From positions 124,001 through 188,000 of the forward strand of contig CANMCD010000002.1 in NCBI GenBank assembly GCA_947496185.1: 64,000 nt of DNA, read 5' to 3'. The translations under genes and the position numbers were made by a program. Positions 35,385-44,310 of the stretch are shown piece by piece; within the stretch, counting starts at the first letter, position 1, and each line of letters starts with the position of its first letter. A model generated the notes under the pieces. That model saw only the letters and a list, made by a program, of their open reading frames with translations. It was not told the DNA's origin and made no database searches. The DNA comes from an uncultured Tenacibaculum sp. (GTDB taxonomy: Bacteria; Bacteroidota; Bacteroidia; Flavobacteriales; Flavobacteriaceae).

Positions 35385-36180
35385 TTTTACGATTGACTTG
35401 TTCTTTTAATTCAATAAGTTGGCTTTCTAAATCATGAAGGCGGTTATAAATACCAAGTGGTTCTGGCATTTGTTTAGAAGCAAACATGGTAACAAACCAA
35501 ACTTCCATTACATCTTCTATGTTAATAGTATAAGGAGGGTGATTACCATCTTTATTGTCACTTTTTAAAATAAGTTTTCCTTGTTCGTGAACTTTATTAA
35601 TAACTCTTTTCAAAACAATTCCATCATTTTTACTCACAACAATATAAACATATCCATTTTTGATATCGGAAAGGTTTTCAACATATTTTCCAAACACCAA
35701 ATCTCCGTCAAAAAAAGTAGAAATCATAGAGTTTCCTAACACTTCAAAACAACGGAAAGTACCATTATTCAAAAAAGGAATATGAAAAGAAGGAAGGTTT
35801 TCTATATAACTAGCATCTCCGTATCCATTTAAATATCCTGCTCTGGCTTTGATCGGTACAAAAACAACATTCTCATTACCAGAATCATTAACAGATACTA
35901 CTTGCGGGATACCAGCATACTTTTCAGAGGTAAAACCTTCGCCTTTCACCATAATATCACTTTTTGCAAAAAGATATTCTGGGTTAATATTAAACTCATT
36001 AATAATGGCTGTTAAAACATCATATCCTGGTTTGGTCTTTTTTCGACTACCATCTGGTTGCGGTCGTCCATTAATAATGCTGTCGATAGTGGTTCCCGTA
36101 ACTCCAATTCGTTTGGACAAGGAGAAATTATTTAAGTTGAAAGTGTCTCTAATTGCTGCTATTCTTTCTGAGATTCCCAT
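35374..36180 (-). CDS. XRE-type HTH regulator with S24 (LexA/CI-like) peptidase domain
   Basis: This is 268 residues. An N-terminal helix-turn-helix (residues 5-70, FSLSKRIGVTGTTIDSIING) is followed by an S24 domain. The autocleavage parts are complete: Ala114-Gly115 in KARAGYL, nucleophile Ser151 in GNSMIS and general-base Lys191 in IVLKRVI, spaced as in LexA and lambda CI. It could therefore be inactivated by RecA-stimulated self-cleavage after DNA damage. No phage genes surround it. The overlapping downstream gene encodes an exported protein. A short coiled coil (LHDLESQLIELKEQ) ends the chain. Confidence 0.88.
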   Translation of the reverse strand: MGISERIAAIRDTFNLNNFSLSKRIGVTGTTIDSIINGRPQPDGSRKKTKPGYDVLTAIINEFNINPEYLFAKSDIMVKGEGFTSEKYAGIPQVVSVNDSGNENVVFVPIKARAGYLNGYGDASYIENLPSFHIPFLNNGTFRCFEVLGNSMISTFFDGDLVFGKYVENLSDIKNGYVYIVVSKNDGIVLKRVINKVHEQGKLILKSDNKDGNHPPYTINIEDVMEVWFVTMFASKQMPEPLGIYNRLHDLESQLIELKEQVNRKNDV

Positions 36181-36221
36181 GAATTAAAATTTAAACATAT
36201 TACAATAAATCAGAAATTAAA

Positions 36222-36253
36222 TTTGGTTTGTTTTGTAAAATGTGTTATTTTTG
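36222..36253 (+). promoter_or_regulatory. Consensus-like promoter in the 574-bp gap before ribF
   Basis: TTTG at 36222-36225 and TATTTTTG at 36246-36253 are 20 bases apart, a good fit to the Bacteroidota TTTG / TAnnTTTG promoter. It points right, yet no coding sequence follows for about 500 bases. It would drive either a long ribF leader or a separate small RNA. The rest of 36181-36754 shows a weak hairpin at 36439-36467 and no FMN riboswitch-like core or tRNA. Confidence 0.45.
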
Positions 36254-36728
36254 TTCTGCAATTATTTGCTAATATACAAAATTTTATAACATTAGTGTTT
36301 TAAAAAGAATTTAAACTACCGTTTTAAGATTTAGTATTGATTTTGAAAAAACCCTGATCCACAAAAATAAAGTTGTAAGTCATTTGGAGAATAGTTTTGT
36401 GATCTGATTTCAAATAAAGAAGTAAGTAAAGATTACAGTGTATTTATACAATTTTAATTGTAATACATTAGAAATTATAAAACATCTAGGCCTTGCTGAG
36501 AGTTGGTTGATTTCACTTAGAATAAGTTTATTTTAGATACTCGCGAAAGTTTAAAAGCAATTGTTTTTAAAATTTCATAAAAGATACTGTTTTAATAAAG
36601 TTGTCTCTAATAAAGTTTAATGAGTTCGAAGTGTCAAAATCTAGGAAAGATAACTTGTTCATTACTGTTGTTATCGATCGTTTTCAGTTAAGGTCTATTT
36701 TTGTATTTCAAATCTCTGCTACATATTG

Positions 36729-36736
36729 TACATTTG
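36729..36736 (+). promoter_or_regulatory. Candidate -7 element close to ribF
   Basis: TACATTTG fits TAnnTTTG and ends 18 bases before the TTG start codon of ribF. No convincing -33 partner is seen at the right spacing. Confidence 0.3.
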
Positions 36737-36754
36737 TAGAAATTTTATGTTACG

Positions 36755-37696
36755 TTGAAAGTTACCCATTCTATTTTTGATTTTATTCCTACCCAAAAAA
36801 CTTTTGTAACGATAGGTACATTTGACGGTGTCCATATAGGACATCAAGAAATTATAAAGAAACTTGTTAAAGATGCCAAAGAAGATGGCAAGAAATCTGT
36901 GCTATTAACATTTTTTCCACATCCAAGAATGGTACTTCAAAAAGATGTCTCAATTCAGTTAATACATACCATCCAAGAAAGAATAAAAAAACTTGAAGAG
37001 TTAGGCTTAGATTATCTAATTATTCATCCTTTCAGTAAAGAATTTTCTCGATTAACAGCACTTGAATTTGTAAGAGATATTCTTGTAAACAAATTAGACA
37101 TATCAAAGTTGGTTATTGGCTACGATCACCATTTTGGAAAAAACAGGGAAGGCAATATTGAACAACTCACGGAATACTCTGAGCTTTATGATTTTGAAAT
37201 TGAAGAAATCCCAGCTCAAGACATAGATGAAGTATCTGTAAGTTCAACTAAGGTTCGAAAAGCTCTGCTAGCGGGTGATTTGGAAACAGCCAATTCTTAT
37301 TTAGGATACCATTATTCGATAACTGGTAAAGTAGTGGCAGGGGAAAAAATAGGTGGTAAAATAGGCTTTCCTACAGCAAATATTAAAATAGCTGAAGACT
37401 ATAAACTTATTCCTAAAAAAGGAGCCTATATTGTTCGTACAATTTTAGACAAAAAACACCATTACGGCATGATGAATATCGGCCATAGACCTACTGTCGA
37501 AGGAAAAAATCAAACCATAGAGGTACATTTTTTCAACTTCAATACGGATATTTACGATAAACAAATCACCGTAGAATTAATTTCCTACTTAAGAGAAGAG
37601 CATAAGTTTTCGTCACTCGAAAAGTTAAGAGCTCAATTAGAAAATGACCAAAAGGAAAGCTTACACTTTTTACAAAAAAACAACTACACAAAATAA
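36755..37696 (+). CDS. ribF: Bifunctional riboflavin kinase / FAD synthetase
   Basis: This 313-residue enzyme makes FMN from riboflavin and FAD from FMN. The N-terminal adenylyltransferase shows GTFDGVHIGH (residues 21-30), FFPHPR and the SSTKVR motif; the C-terminal kinase shows GGKIGFPTANI and MNIGHRPTV. The start is TTG: in-frame ATG codons do not exist between an upstream stop and well inside the conserved domain. A 574-bp non-coding stretch precedes it. Confidence 0.94.
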   Translation: MKVTHSIFDFIPTQKTFVTIGTFDGVHIGHQEIIKKLVKDAKEDGKKSVLLTFFPHPRMVLQKDVSIQLIHTIQERIKKLEELGLDYLIIHPFSKEFSRLTALEFVRDILVNKLDISKLVIGYDHHFGKNREGNIEQLTEYSELYDFEIEEIPAQDIDEVSVSSTKVRKALLAGDLETANSYLGYHYSITGKVVAGEKIGGKIGFPTANIKIAEDYKLIPKKGAYIVRTILDKKHHYGMMNIGHRPTVEGKNQTIEVHFFNFNTDIYDKQITVELISYLREEHKFSSLEKLRAQLENDQKESLHFLQKNNYTK

Positions 37697-37713
37697 GTCT
37701 TATACAGTAAAAT

Positions 37714-37759
37714 AAAAACATTTTACAGATTTTACTTTTATTTTTTGTAAAATGTTTTT
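37714..37759 (+). terminator. Hairpin after ribF
   Basis: Perfect 13-base arms (37714-37726 and 37747-37759) enclose a 20-base T-rich loop 17 bp after ribF; partly matching outer arms extend it. It is likely a terminator. Confidence 0.65.
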
Positions 37760-37900
37760 ACTTTTACACTGTTCTACAAATAACTTACAATCAGTTTTTT
37801 ACAAATCAACAATCGCTATACATTTTATTTACAAAGCAATGGCGATTGGTTTATCAAACACTATGAATTTATATTTTCAACCGTTAAATTAAACATTTGT

Positions 37901-38332
37901 ATGAATGAGTTATTATCGATCGCCTTATCACAATACGGCGTAAAAGAAGTTAAAGGAGCAAAAGATCACCCGCAAATTGTACAATATTTTGCTTCTTTAG
38001 GGCATGAACCTTCTAAGTTTAAAGAAGAAACTGCTTGGTGTAGCGCCTTTGTCAATTGGGTAGCAAAAAAAGCAGGATATGAAAAGTCTAATGAATTGAC
38101 AGCTAGAAGCTGGTTACATGTAGGCAAACCTGCTATAACCCCCAAGCAAGGGGATGTGGTAGTACTTTGGAGAGATTCCCCAGAAAGCTGGAAAGGACAT
38201 GTGGGATTTCTGGTTAAAGAATCTAAAAGATATGTCTATTTATTAGGAGGCAATCAAAGTAACAGCGTAAATATCAAAGCTTACCCTAAAAAAAGGATCT
38301 TAGATTTTCGAAAACTACAAAGAGTGTATTAA
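37901..38332 (+). CDS. TIGR02594-type CHAP/NlpC-like cell-wall hydrolase
   Basis: This is a 143-residue papain-fold peptidase-like protein. The candidate triad is Cys47 in AWCSAFVNW, His100 in KGHVGF and Asn118 in GGNQSN, the TIGR02594 pattern. Such domains cut peptidoglycan peptides and occur as phage endolysins or housekeeping hydrolases. No signal peptide or membrane helix is present, so how it would reach the wall is not clear. It stands alone between two hairpins. Confidence 0.82.
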   Translation: MNELLSIALSQYGVKEVKGAKDHPQIVQYFASLGHEPSKFKEETAWCSAFVNWVAKKAGYEKSNELTARSWLHVGKPAITPKQGDVVVLWRDSPESWKGHVGFLVKESKRYVYLLGGNQSNSVNIKAYPKKRILDFRKLQRVY

Positions 38333-38343
38333 CGAAATTAAAA

Positions 38344-38377
38344 AACACCTCTTTTAACTATAGTTAAAAGAGGTGTT
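38344..38377. terminator. 34-bp perfect palindrome acting as bidirectional terminator
   Basis: Two 17-base arms (38344-38360 and 38361-38377) are perfectly complementary with no spacer, right after the hydrolase gene and before a converging leftward gene region. Confidence 0.75.
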
Positions 38378-38467
38378 GGATAACAATTTGATTTTAACAT
38401 AACTATCTACACTTAATGATAGTTTATAAACTATAACGCATAAGCTATACTAACAATCAAAGTATTA

Positions 38468-39484
38468 TTACAAGTTTTGAGATTCCAAAAGTTCAATCAA
38501 TTTTGGGTCAGATGGCCTAGGCGCATTTGGATCAACTACATTCCCTTGAGGGTCTAACAAAATGAAACGTGGAATTCCATAATATACATAAGCATCTCTA
38601 AAATCATAGTTTTCGTTAGCAAACAATTGTGTACCCACCATTTGCTTTTCGATTACCATTTCCTTCCAAGTATCTATGTCCTTTTTTGCGTCCATAGATA
38701 TGCTTACAAATTCAATATTTTTATCATGGTATTTATTTTCTACCGTTTTTAAATGAGGTATTTCAGCCCTACACGGACCACACCATGTTGCCCAAAGATC
38801 TATATAAACGTACTTTCCTTTATAGTCATCCAAAGAATTATTTCCTCCTTTAAAGTTCAAATAATCGACAAATTTTGGAGAAGGTGTTCCTTTAGGAAAT
38901 TTATTTTTTATCGCTAATATCTTATCAAAAAACCTCGTATTACGATCTACTTTCTTCAAATAATCTTCTCTTAAAATAGCCGTAAAAGAAGTATCAATTG
39001 CTGACATTTGATCTAATAGTTTTTCATTCGAAGCTGTAAATAGTTTAATTTGATTATCAAATTCTTTTTTAGACAACTCAAAAAGACTATTAAAGTCCAA
39101 ATGTTTTGACTCAATAGAATCGAACTTTTTAATAAACTTACTTTTATTAGCTCCTTTTCCAGAAAAAACAATGTCGTCTGGTTTCTTTGTATCTAAGACA
39201 AAATTTATGTCATTATCATTTTCTAAAAAAACCTTAGTATAAGGTTCACTAGCTACTTTATCATAAAGCATGAAGATGCTTTTTTTTACATGTAGTGTAT
39301 CTTTAAAAGTACCATCTTCATTGATTTTTATTGTTTTGGTCACTCCAGATTGAAAACCATACAAGGCTATTGAATCTGAAAATTTATTGGTAATTTGTCC
39401 GGAAAGTGTTACATAATTTTTCGGTTCTTCTTTACACGCAATAAGTGTTAAGAATACAAGCGTTATGTAAAATAGTTTTTTCAT
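38468..39484 (-). CDS. TlpA-like thioredoxin lipoprotein with DUF4369-type N-terminus (copy B)
   Basis: This 338-residue lipoprotein (lipobox LIAC, Cys17) has the same plan as the gene at 23763-24770: VTLSGQITNKFSDSIAL at the N-terminus, a helical linker, and a thioredoxin domain with WATWCGPC and GIPRFILLD. The end regions are nearly identical between the copies (NAPRPSDPKLIELLES), which shows a clear duplication; the linker is more diverged. It should act in envelope thiol reduction or cytochrome-type maturation. Confidence 0.88.
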   Translation of the reverse strand: MKKLFYITLVFLTLIACKEEPKNYVTLSGQITNKFSDSIALYGFQSGVTKTIKINEDGTFKDTLHVKKSIFMLYDKVASEPYTKVFLENDNDINFVLDTKKPDDIVFSGKGANKSKFIKKFDSIESKHLDFNSLFELSKKEFDNQIKLFTASNEKLLDQMSAIDTSFTAILREDYLKKVDRNTRFFDKILAIKNKFPKGTPSPKFVDYLNFKGGNNSLDDYKGKYVYIDLWATWCGPCRAEIPHLKTVENKYHDKNIEFVSISMDAKKDIDTWKEMVIEKQMVGTQLFANENYDFRDAYVYYGIPRFILLDPQGNVVDPNAPRPSDPKLIELLESQNL

Positions 39485-39731
39485 GTTATATGATTAATAT
39501 ATTATCAGCTTAATATTAAGTATTTACCTTATTTCACACAAAACCAATCCGTTATTTAACATTTATTTAGCAAACAAGCATTTTTTTGTGTTTGTTTTTA
39601 CACAGAACTAGTAAATCTGTTTTTTATGTAATCGTTCGTCTGGATGCTATTACTTTACAGAGTAGTTTCTTTTTATTACTCCTTGATTTAGCTATATTTA
39701 CGCAAACTATTAACTAATCAATTAAAATAAC

Positions 39732-42077
39732 ATGGAACAAAACATGATATACGTGCCAATTGTATTGGCATTGTTGGGGCTATTTTTTATGTATATAAAA
39801 ATGGTATGGGTGAAAAAGCAAGATGCTGGGAATGAAAAAATGCAATCTATTTCAAAAAGTATAAAAGAAGGAGCACTTGCCTTTCTAGCTGCAGAATATC
39901 GCCTTTTACTCATATTTGTTATCATAGCCTCCTTGGCATTGTTTGGCATTTCTCAATATGTTGAAACTACTAGTGTAATGATAGTACCTGCTTTTATCGT
40001 TGGGGCTATATTTTCTGCCTTAGCTGGAAACATTGGTATGCGTATTGCTACAGATGCCAATGCAAGAACTGCCGAAGCAGCAAAAACTAGCTTACCTCAG
40101 GCCTTAAAAGTATCTTTTGGAGGCGGAACGGTAATGGGATTAGGAGTCGCTGGACTGGCTGTATTAGGGCTTGGTTTATTTTTCTTATTTTTCATTAATC
40201 AGTTTCTTACCATTGGAGGGGATTTTTACACGGAAATGACCATTGTTTTGGAAGCCTTGGCAGGATTTTCTCTTGGAGCAGAATCAATAGCATTGTTTGC
40301 TCGTGTAGGAGGCGGGATATATACGAAAGCAGCCGATGTTGGTGCTGACTTGGTCGGTAAAGTAGAAGCCGGAATACCAGAAGACGATCCTAGAAACCCT
40401 GCAACAATAGCGGACAATGTAGGAGATAATGTAGGAGATGTAGCAGGTATGGGAGCTGACCTGTTCGGTTCTTATGTTGCTACCGTTTTAGCCGCAATGG
40501 TACTCGGTAATTATGTAATAAGAGACATGTCTCAAAACGCTCCTTATTCGGATGCTTTTGACGGGTTGGGGCCAATACTTTTACCTTTAGTAATAGCGGG
40601 AGTTGGAATAGTAGCTTCTATCATTGGAACTTTCTTAGTGGGAATAAAAAACAATGAAGCTAAGGAAGCGCAAGTTCAAAAAGCTTTGGACACTGGAAAC
40701 TGGGCATCAATTTTACTAACCTTAGCTGCTAGTTTCTTTTTAATAAAATGGATGTTGCCAGAAACCTTAACCATGAATTTTTTTGGAGAAGGCCTCAAAG
40801 AAGTGGCTTCTATAAATGTGTTTTGGGCAGCCTGTATCGGACTGGCTGTAGGTGCCTTGATCTCAATGGTTACTTCATATTATACAAGTTTGGGTAAAAA
40901 ACCCGTACTAGAGATTGTTCAAAACAGTGCTACAGGGGCAGGAACCAATATCATTGCTGGTTTGGCTGTAGGAATGAAATCAACGTTTCTTTCAGTAATA
41001 TTGTTTGCTGCTGCTATATATGGCTCGTATTATTTTGCTGGTTTTTATGGGGTTGCCTTAGCTGCTTCTGCAATGATGGCAACTACAGCCATGCAATTGG
41101 CTATCGACGCTTTTGGACCAATAGCCGATAATGCAGGAGGTGTAGCTGAAATGAGTGAACTAGAAGATCATGTACGCAACCGAACCGATATATTAGATTC
41201 TGTAGGAAATACTACTGCTGCTGTAGGTAAGGGGTTTGCTATTGCTTCTGCTGCCTTGACAGCTTTAGCTTTGTTTGCTGCTTATGTTACTTTTACTGGT
41301 ATTGATGGCATCAATATTTTTAAAGCTGATGTCTTAGCTGCCTTGTTCGTTGGAGGAATGATTCCTGTAATATTTTCAGCATTAGCGATGCAATCTGTAG
41401 GGAAAGCAGCCATGGAAATGGTTCATGAAGTAAGAAGACAGTTTAAAGAAATTCCGGGAATCATGGAGGGAACAGGAACTCCCGAATATGCGAAATGTGT
41501 TGACATCTCTACAAAAGCAGCCTTAAAAGAAATGATTTTACCTGGCTTGATAACCATTATTACTCCTATTATTATTGGGGTACTTTTTGGCGCTGAACCT
41601 TTAGGCGGTTATATGGCGGGGGTTTGTGTATCAGGAGTAATGTGGGCAATATTTCAAAATAATGCTGGAGGAGCATGGGATAATGCTAAAAAATCATTCG
41701 AAGCAGGAGTTGAAATCAATGGAGAAATGACCTACAAAGGTTCTGATGCCCATAAAGCCGCTGTAACAGGTGATACAGTAGGAGACCCTTTTAAAGATAC
41801 CTCAGGACCCTCTATGAATATTTTAATAAAATTAACCTGTTTGGTCGGATTGGTAATTGCCCCAATTTTAGGAGGACATTCAAGTGTAGAAAACCATAAT
41901 AGCTCCGAAACGGTAAAAAAAGAAATTAACATTGAAATACAAAAGAAAAACAACGATTCTGCAAAAGCAGTGATTACCACTACCAAAACAGAAAACGGGC
42001 AAACAGAAACAAAAGTTGAGAAAATTGAAGGGACAATTGACGAAGTAAAAGAAAAAGTTAACGAAACAAAAAAATAA
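39732..42077 (+). CDS. hppA: Membrane-bound K+-dependent pyrophosphatase (ion pump)
   Basis: This is a 781-residue integral membrane enzyme that couples PPi hydrolysis to Na+ and/or H+ export. The substrate site is seen in [18 protein letters not shown] followed by [10 protein letters not shown] (residues about 201-235). GNTTAA at 492-497 has alanine where K+-independent enzymes have lysine, which marks the K+-dependent class, mostly Na+ pumps. Unlike typical members it ends in a charged soluble tail of about 70 residues after the last helix ([17 protein letters not shown] to ETKK). It is a single gene. Confidence 0.95.
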   Translation: MEQNMIYVPIVLALLGLFFMYIKMVWVKKQDAGNEKMQSISKSIKEGALAFLAAEYRLLLIFVIIASLALFGISQYVETTSVMIVPAFIVGAIFSALAGNIGMRIATDANARTAEAAKTSLPQALKVSFGGGTVMGLGVAGLAVLGLGLFFLFFINQFLTIGGDFYTEMTIVLEALAGFSLGAESIALFARVGGGIYTKAADVGADLVGKVEAGIPEDDPRNPATIADNVGDNVGDVAGMGADLFGSYVATVLAAMVLGNYVIRDMSQNAPYSDAFDGLGPILLPLVIAGVGIVASIIGTFLVGIKNNEAKEAQVQKALDTGNWASILLTLAASFFLIKWMLPETLTMNFFGEGLKEVASINVFWAACIGLAVGALISMVTSYYTSLGKKPVLEIVQNSATGAGTNIIAGLAVGMKSTFLSVILFAAAIYGSYYFAGFYGVALAASAMMATTAMQLAIDAFGPIADNAGGVAEMSELEDHVRNRTDILDSVGNTTAAVGKGFAIASAALTALALFAAYVTFTGIDGINIFKADVLAALFVGGMIPVIFSALAMQSVGKAAMEMVHEVRRQFKEIPGIMEGTGTPEYAKCVDISTKAALKEMILPGLITIITPIIIGVLFGAEPLGGYMAGVCVSGVMWAIFQNNAGGAWDNAKKSFEAGVEINGEMTYKGSDAHKAAVTGDTVGDPFKDTSGPSMNILIKLTCLVGLVIAPILGGHSSVENHNSSETVKKEINIEIQKKNNDSAKAVITTTKTENGQTETKVEKIEGTIDEVKEKVNETKK

Positions 42078-42100
42078 TCTAATAAAAAATATCCAAAACT

Positions 42101-42132
42101 AACAAGGGCTCTTCCGAGGAAGAACCCTTGTT
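42101..42132. terminator. Hairpin between hppA and the M13 peptidase gene
   Basis: A 13-bp stem with one mismatch (42101-42113 with 42120-42132) and a 6-base loop between converging genes. T-runs are weak. Confidence 0.6.
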
Positions 42133-42206
42133 CACATGGTTATTTTGCTTTTCACCTTGCTTAAGCTTTTTGAAAAAAATTTAGTATACTCTAAAAACCT
42201 TTAGAA

Positions 42207-44282
42207 CTACCAAATTCTAACCCTTTCTTCAGGTTTTAAATACATCTTATCCCCTTCTTTTACCTCAAAGGCCTTATAAAATGCATCAACATTTTTAAGT
42301 GGCATATATGCTCTATACATTCCCGGTGCATGTGGATCTACCATAATAAGATTCTTTAACGACTCATCACGCATTTTTGTTCTCCAAACAGTTGCCCAAG
42401 AAAGGAAAAAACGTTGTTCAGGAGTATATCCTTCAATTTTTTCTGGACGTCCATTTTTTTCTAAAAACAATTGCAATCCTTCATAAGAAGCTTGAAGACC
42501 TCCTAAGTCACCGATATTTTCTCCTAACGTAAACCTTCCGTTCAAATGCATACTATCTACAGCCACGATATCGTCAAATTGCTTGATTAATTTTTCTCCA
42601 GCCTTTCCAAATTTTTCTGAATCTTCTTCCGTCCACCAGTTTTTAAGGTTTCCATCACCATCAAATCGTGCTCCAGAGTCATCAAAACTGTGTGAAATTT
42701 CATGCCCTATTACCGCACCGATACCGCCATAGTTCACAGCTTCATCTGCTTTATAATCATAGAAAGGAGGCTGTAAAATTGCTGCAGGAAAAACAATCTC
42801 ATTATTAACAGGATTGAAGTAAGCATTTACCATTTGAGGTGGCATACCCCATTCTGATCTGTCTACTTTTTTTCCTAATTTTTTTATATTCTTGTGAAAA
42901 CCCCACTTAGAAATATTAATCTGATTATTAAAGAATGTTCCTCCATTCTTCCCTCCTTGAATTGCTAATTTTGAATAATCTTTCCACTTATCTGGATAGG
43001 CTATTTTTACCGTTAATTTGTGAAGTTTTTCTAGAGCTTTCTTCTTAGTTTCTTCACTCATCCAAGATAATTGATTAATACGCTTTTCGAATCCTAACAG
43101 AACATAATCAATCATTTCTCTTGCTTTCTTCTTCGCCTCTGGTGGAAACTTTTTGTCAATATACAACTTACCTAAAGCTTCGCCTATGTTTCTATTAAGC
43201 AAATTTAACGCCCTTTCATCTCTTGGAAGTTGTTTTTTAGCGCCTCTAATTTCCTTATTATAAAACTCCCAATTTAGACGCTCTAAGTCCGTTGACAACA
43301 TGTCTAGCGAACTATTAATAACTCTCCAACGTAAGTAAAGCTTGATATCTTGAATAGGCGTGTTTTTTATAACTGCATTCATTGCCTTAAAATAGTTCGG
43401 ATCCGTTACAATTATTTTTTCAAGACTATCTACTCCTAAATCTTTTAAATATTGTTGCCAATTAATCACAGGTGCCAATTTAGTCAACTCTTCTAAAGAC
43501 ATTAGATTATAGACTTTACGCAAATCTCTTCGTTCTTCTTTGGTCATCATGGGTTTTGCAAGCTTTTTTTCAATAGCTACAATTCTGGCAGCATTGTTTT
43601 TTGCTTGTTCTTGACTGTCTCCAAACTCAACGAATACGTTAGACACAAAACTTTCATACTTCTCAAGTTTATCTTTAACCTTTGCATCTACGTAATAATC
43701 TCTGGTCAAAGAAAGACTTTCCGCCCCCATATAACCTGCATTCACGCTACTGTTTTTCAAATCATTGAAAACTCCAAAACTATAAAATCCACCTCCTCCA
43801 TAAGGCGTCATCTGACTTATAAAAGATTGAACATCATCTAAATTTTTGATTTCATCTACCTTAGCAAGAAAAGGAAGTACGGGTGCTTTACCCGCTTTGT
43901 TACGAGCAATTGTATCCATAATTGTTTCGTAATAAAATACAGCTTTCTGCTGATCTGAATCAATATCCTTTCCTGTAGCGTCTTTAATTTTAGGAAAATT
44001 ACCTTCTTTTATCGCCTGATCTAAAATCACCAATACATCATCACTGGTTTTTTTTCTAAGCTCATTAAAGCTGCCCCAAGAAGTACGATCATCAGGAATT
44101 TTAGTGCGATCAAGCCACTTCCCATTTACATATTTAAAAAAATCATCTGTTGGTTTAACAGTGGGGTCTATATTTTCCACTAAACTAGTGGTTTTTTCAG
44201 TACTAGTTTGCTCTGTTTTACAAGCAACTAAACCTAATACCCCTAAAGCAGTTGTTAATGTAAGTTTGTGTGATAATTTCAT
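42207..44282 (-). CDS. M13-family zinc metallopeptidase lipoprotein (neprilysin/PepO-like)
   Basis: This 691-residue protein has a lipoprotein signal (LGLVAC, Cys21). The zinc motif is HEISH at residues 527-531, preceded by NAYFNPVNNEIVFPAAILQPPF, the M13 substrate-binding NAYF segment, and followed by the ENIGDLGG glutamate ligand motif. The C-terminal VDAFYKAFEV and RVRIW ending is typical. It probably degrades peptides in the envelope. The next gene upstream on the same strand is another peptidase lipoprotein 28 bp away, so they may share a transcript. Confidence 0.93.
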   Translation of the reverse strand: MKLSHKLTLTTALGVLGLVACKTEQTSTEKTTSLVENIDPTVKPTDDFFKYVNGKWLDRTKIPDDRTSWGSFNELRKKTSDDVLVILDQAIKEGNFPKIKDATGKDIDSDQQKAVFYYETIMDTIARNKAGKAPVLPFLAKVDEIKNLDDVQSFISQMTPYGGGGFYSFGVFNDLKNSSVNAGYMGAESLSLTRDYYVDAKVKDKLEKYESFVSNVFVEFGDSQEQAKNNAARIVAIEKKLAKPMMTKEERRDLRKVYNLMSLEELTKLAPVINWQQYLKDLGVDSLEKIIVTDPNYFKAMNAVIKNTPIQDIKLYLRWRVINSSLDMLSTDLERLNWEFYNKEIRGAKKQLPRDERALNLLNRNIGEALGKLYIDKKFPPEAKKKAREMIDYVLLGFEKRINQLSWMSEETKKKALEKLHKLTVKIAYPDKWKDYSKLAIQGGKNGGTFFNNQINISKWGFHKNIKKLGKKVDRSEWGMPPQMVNAYFNPVNNEIVFPAAILQPPFYDYKADEAVNYGGIGAVIGHEISHSFDDSGARFDGDGNLKNWWTEEDSEKFGKAGEKLIKQFDDIVAVDSMHLNGRFTLGENIGDLGGLQASYEGLQLFLEKNGRPEKIEGYTPEQRFFLSWATVWRTKMRDESLKNLIMVDPHAPGMYRAYMPLKNVDAFYKAFEVKEGDKMYLKPEERVRIW

Positions 44283-44310
44283 TTGTTATAATTAATCTTT
44301 ACGATTTTTT

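Noticed and set aside
36181-36754. FMN riboswitch or tRNA in the gap before ribF
   Set aside because: No conserved FMN core, no T-loop GTTCRA pattern or cloverleaf found.
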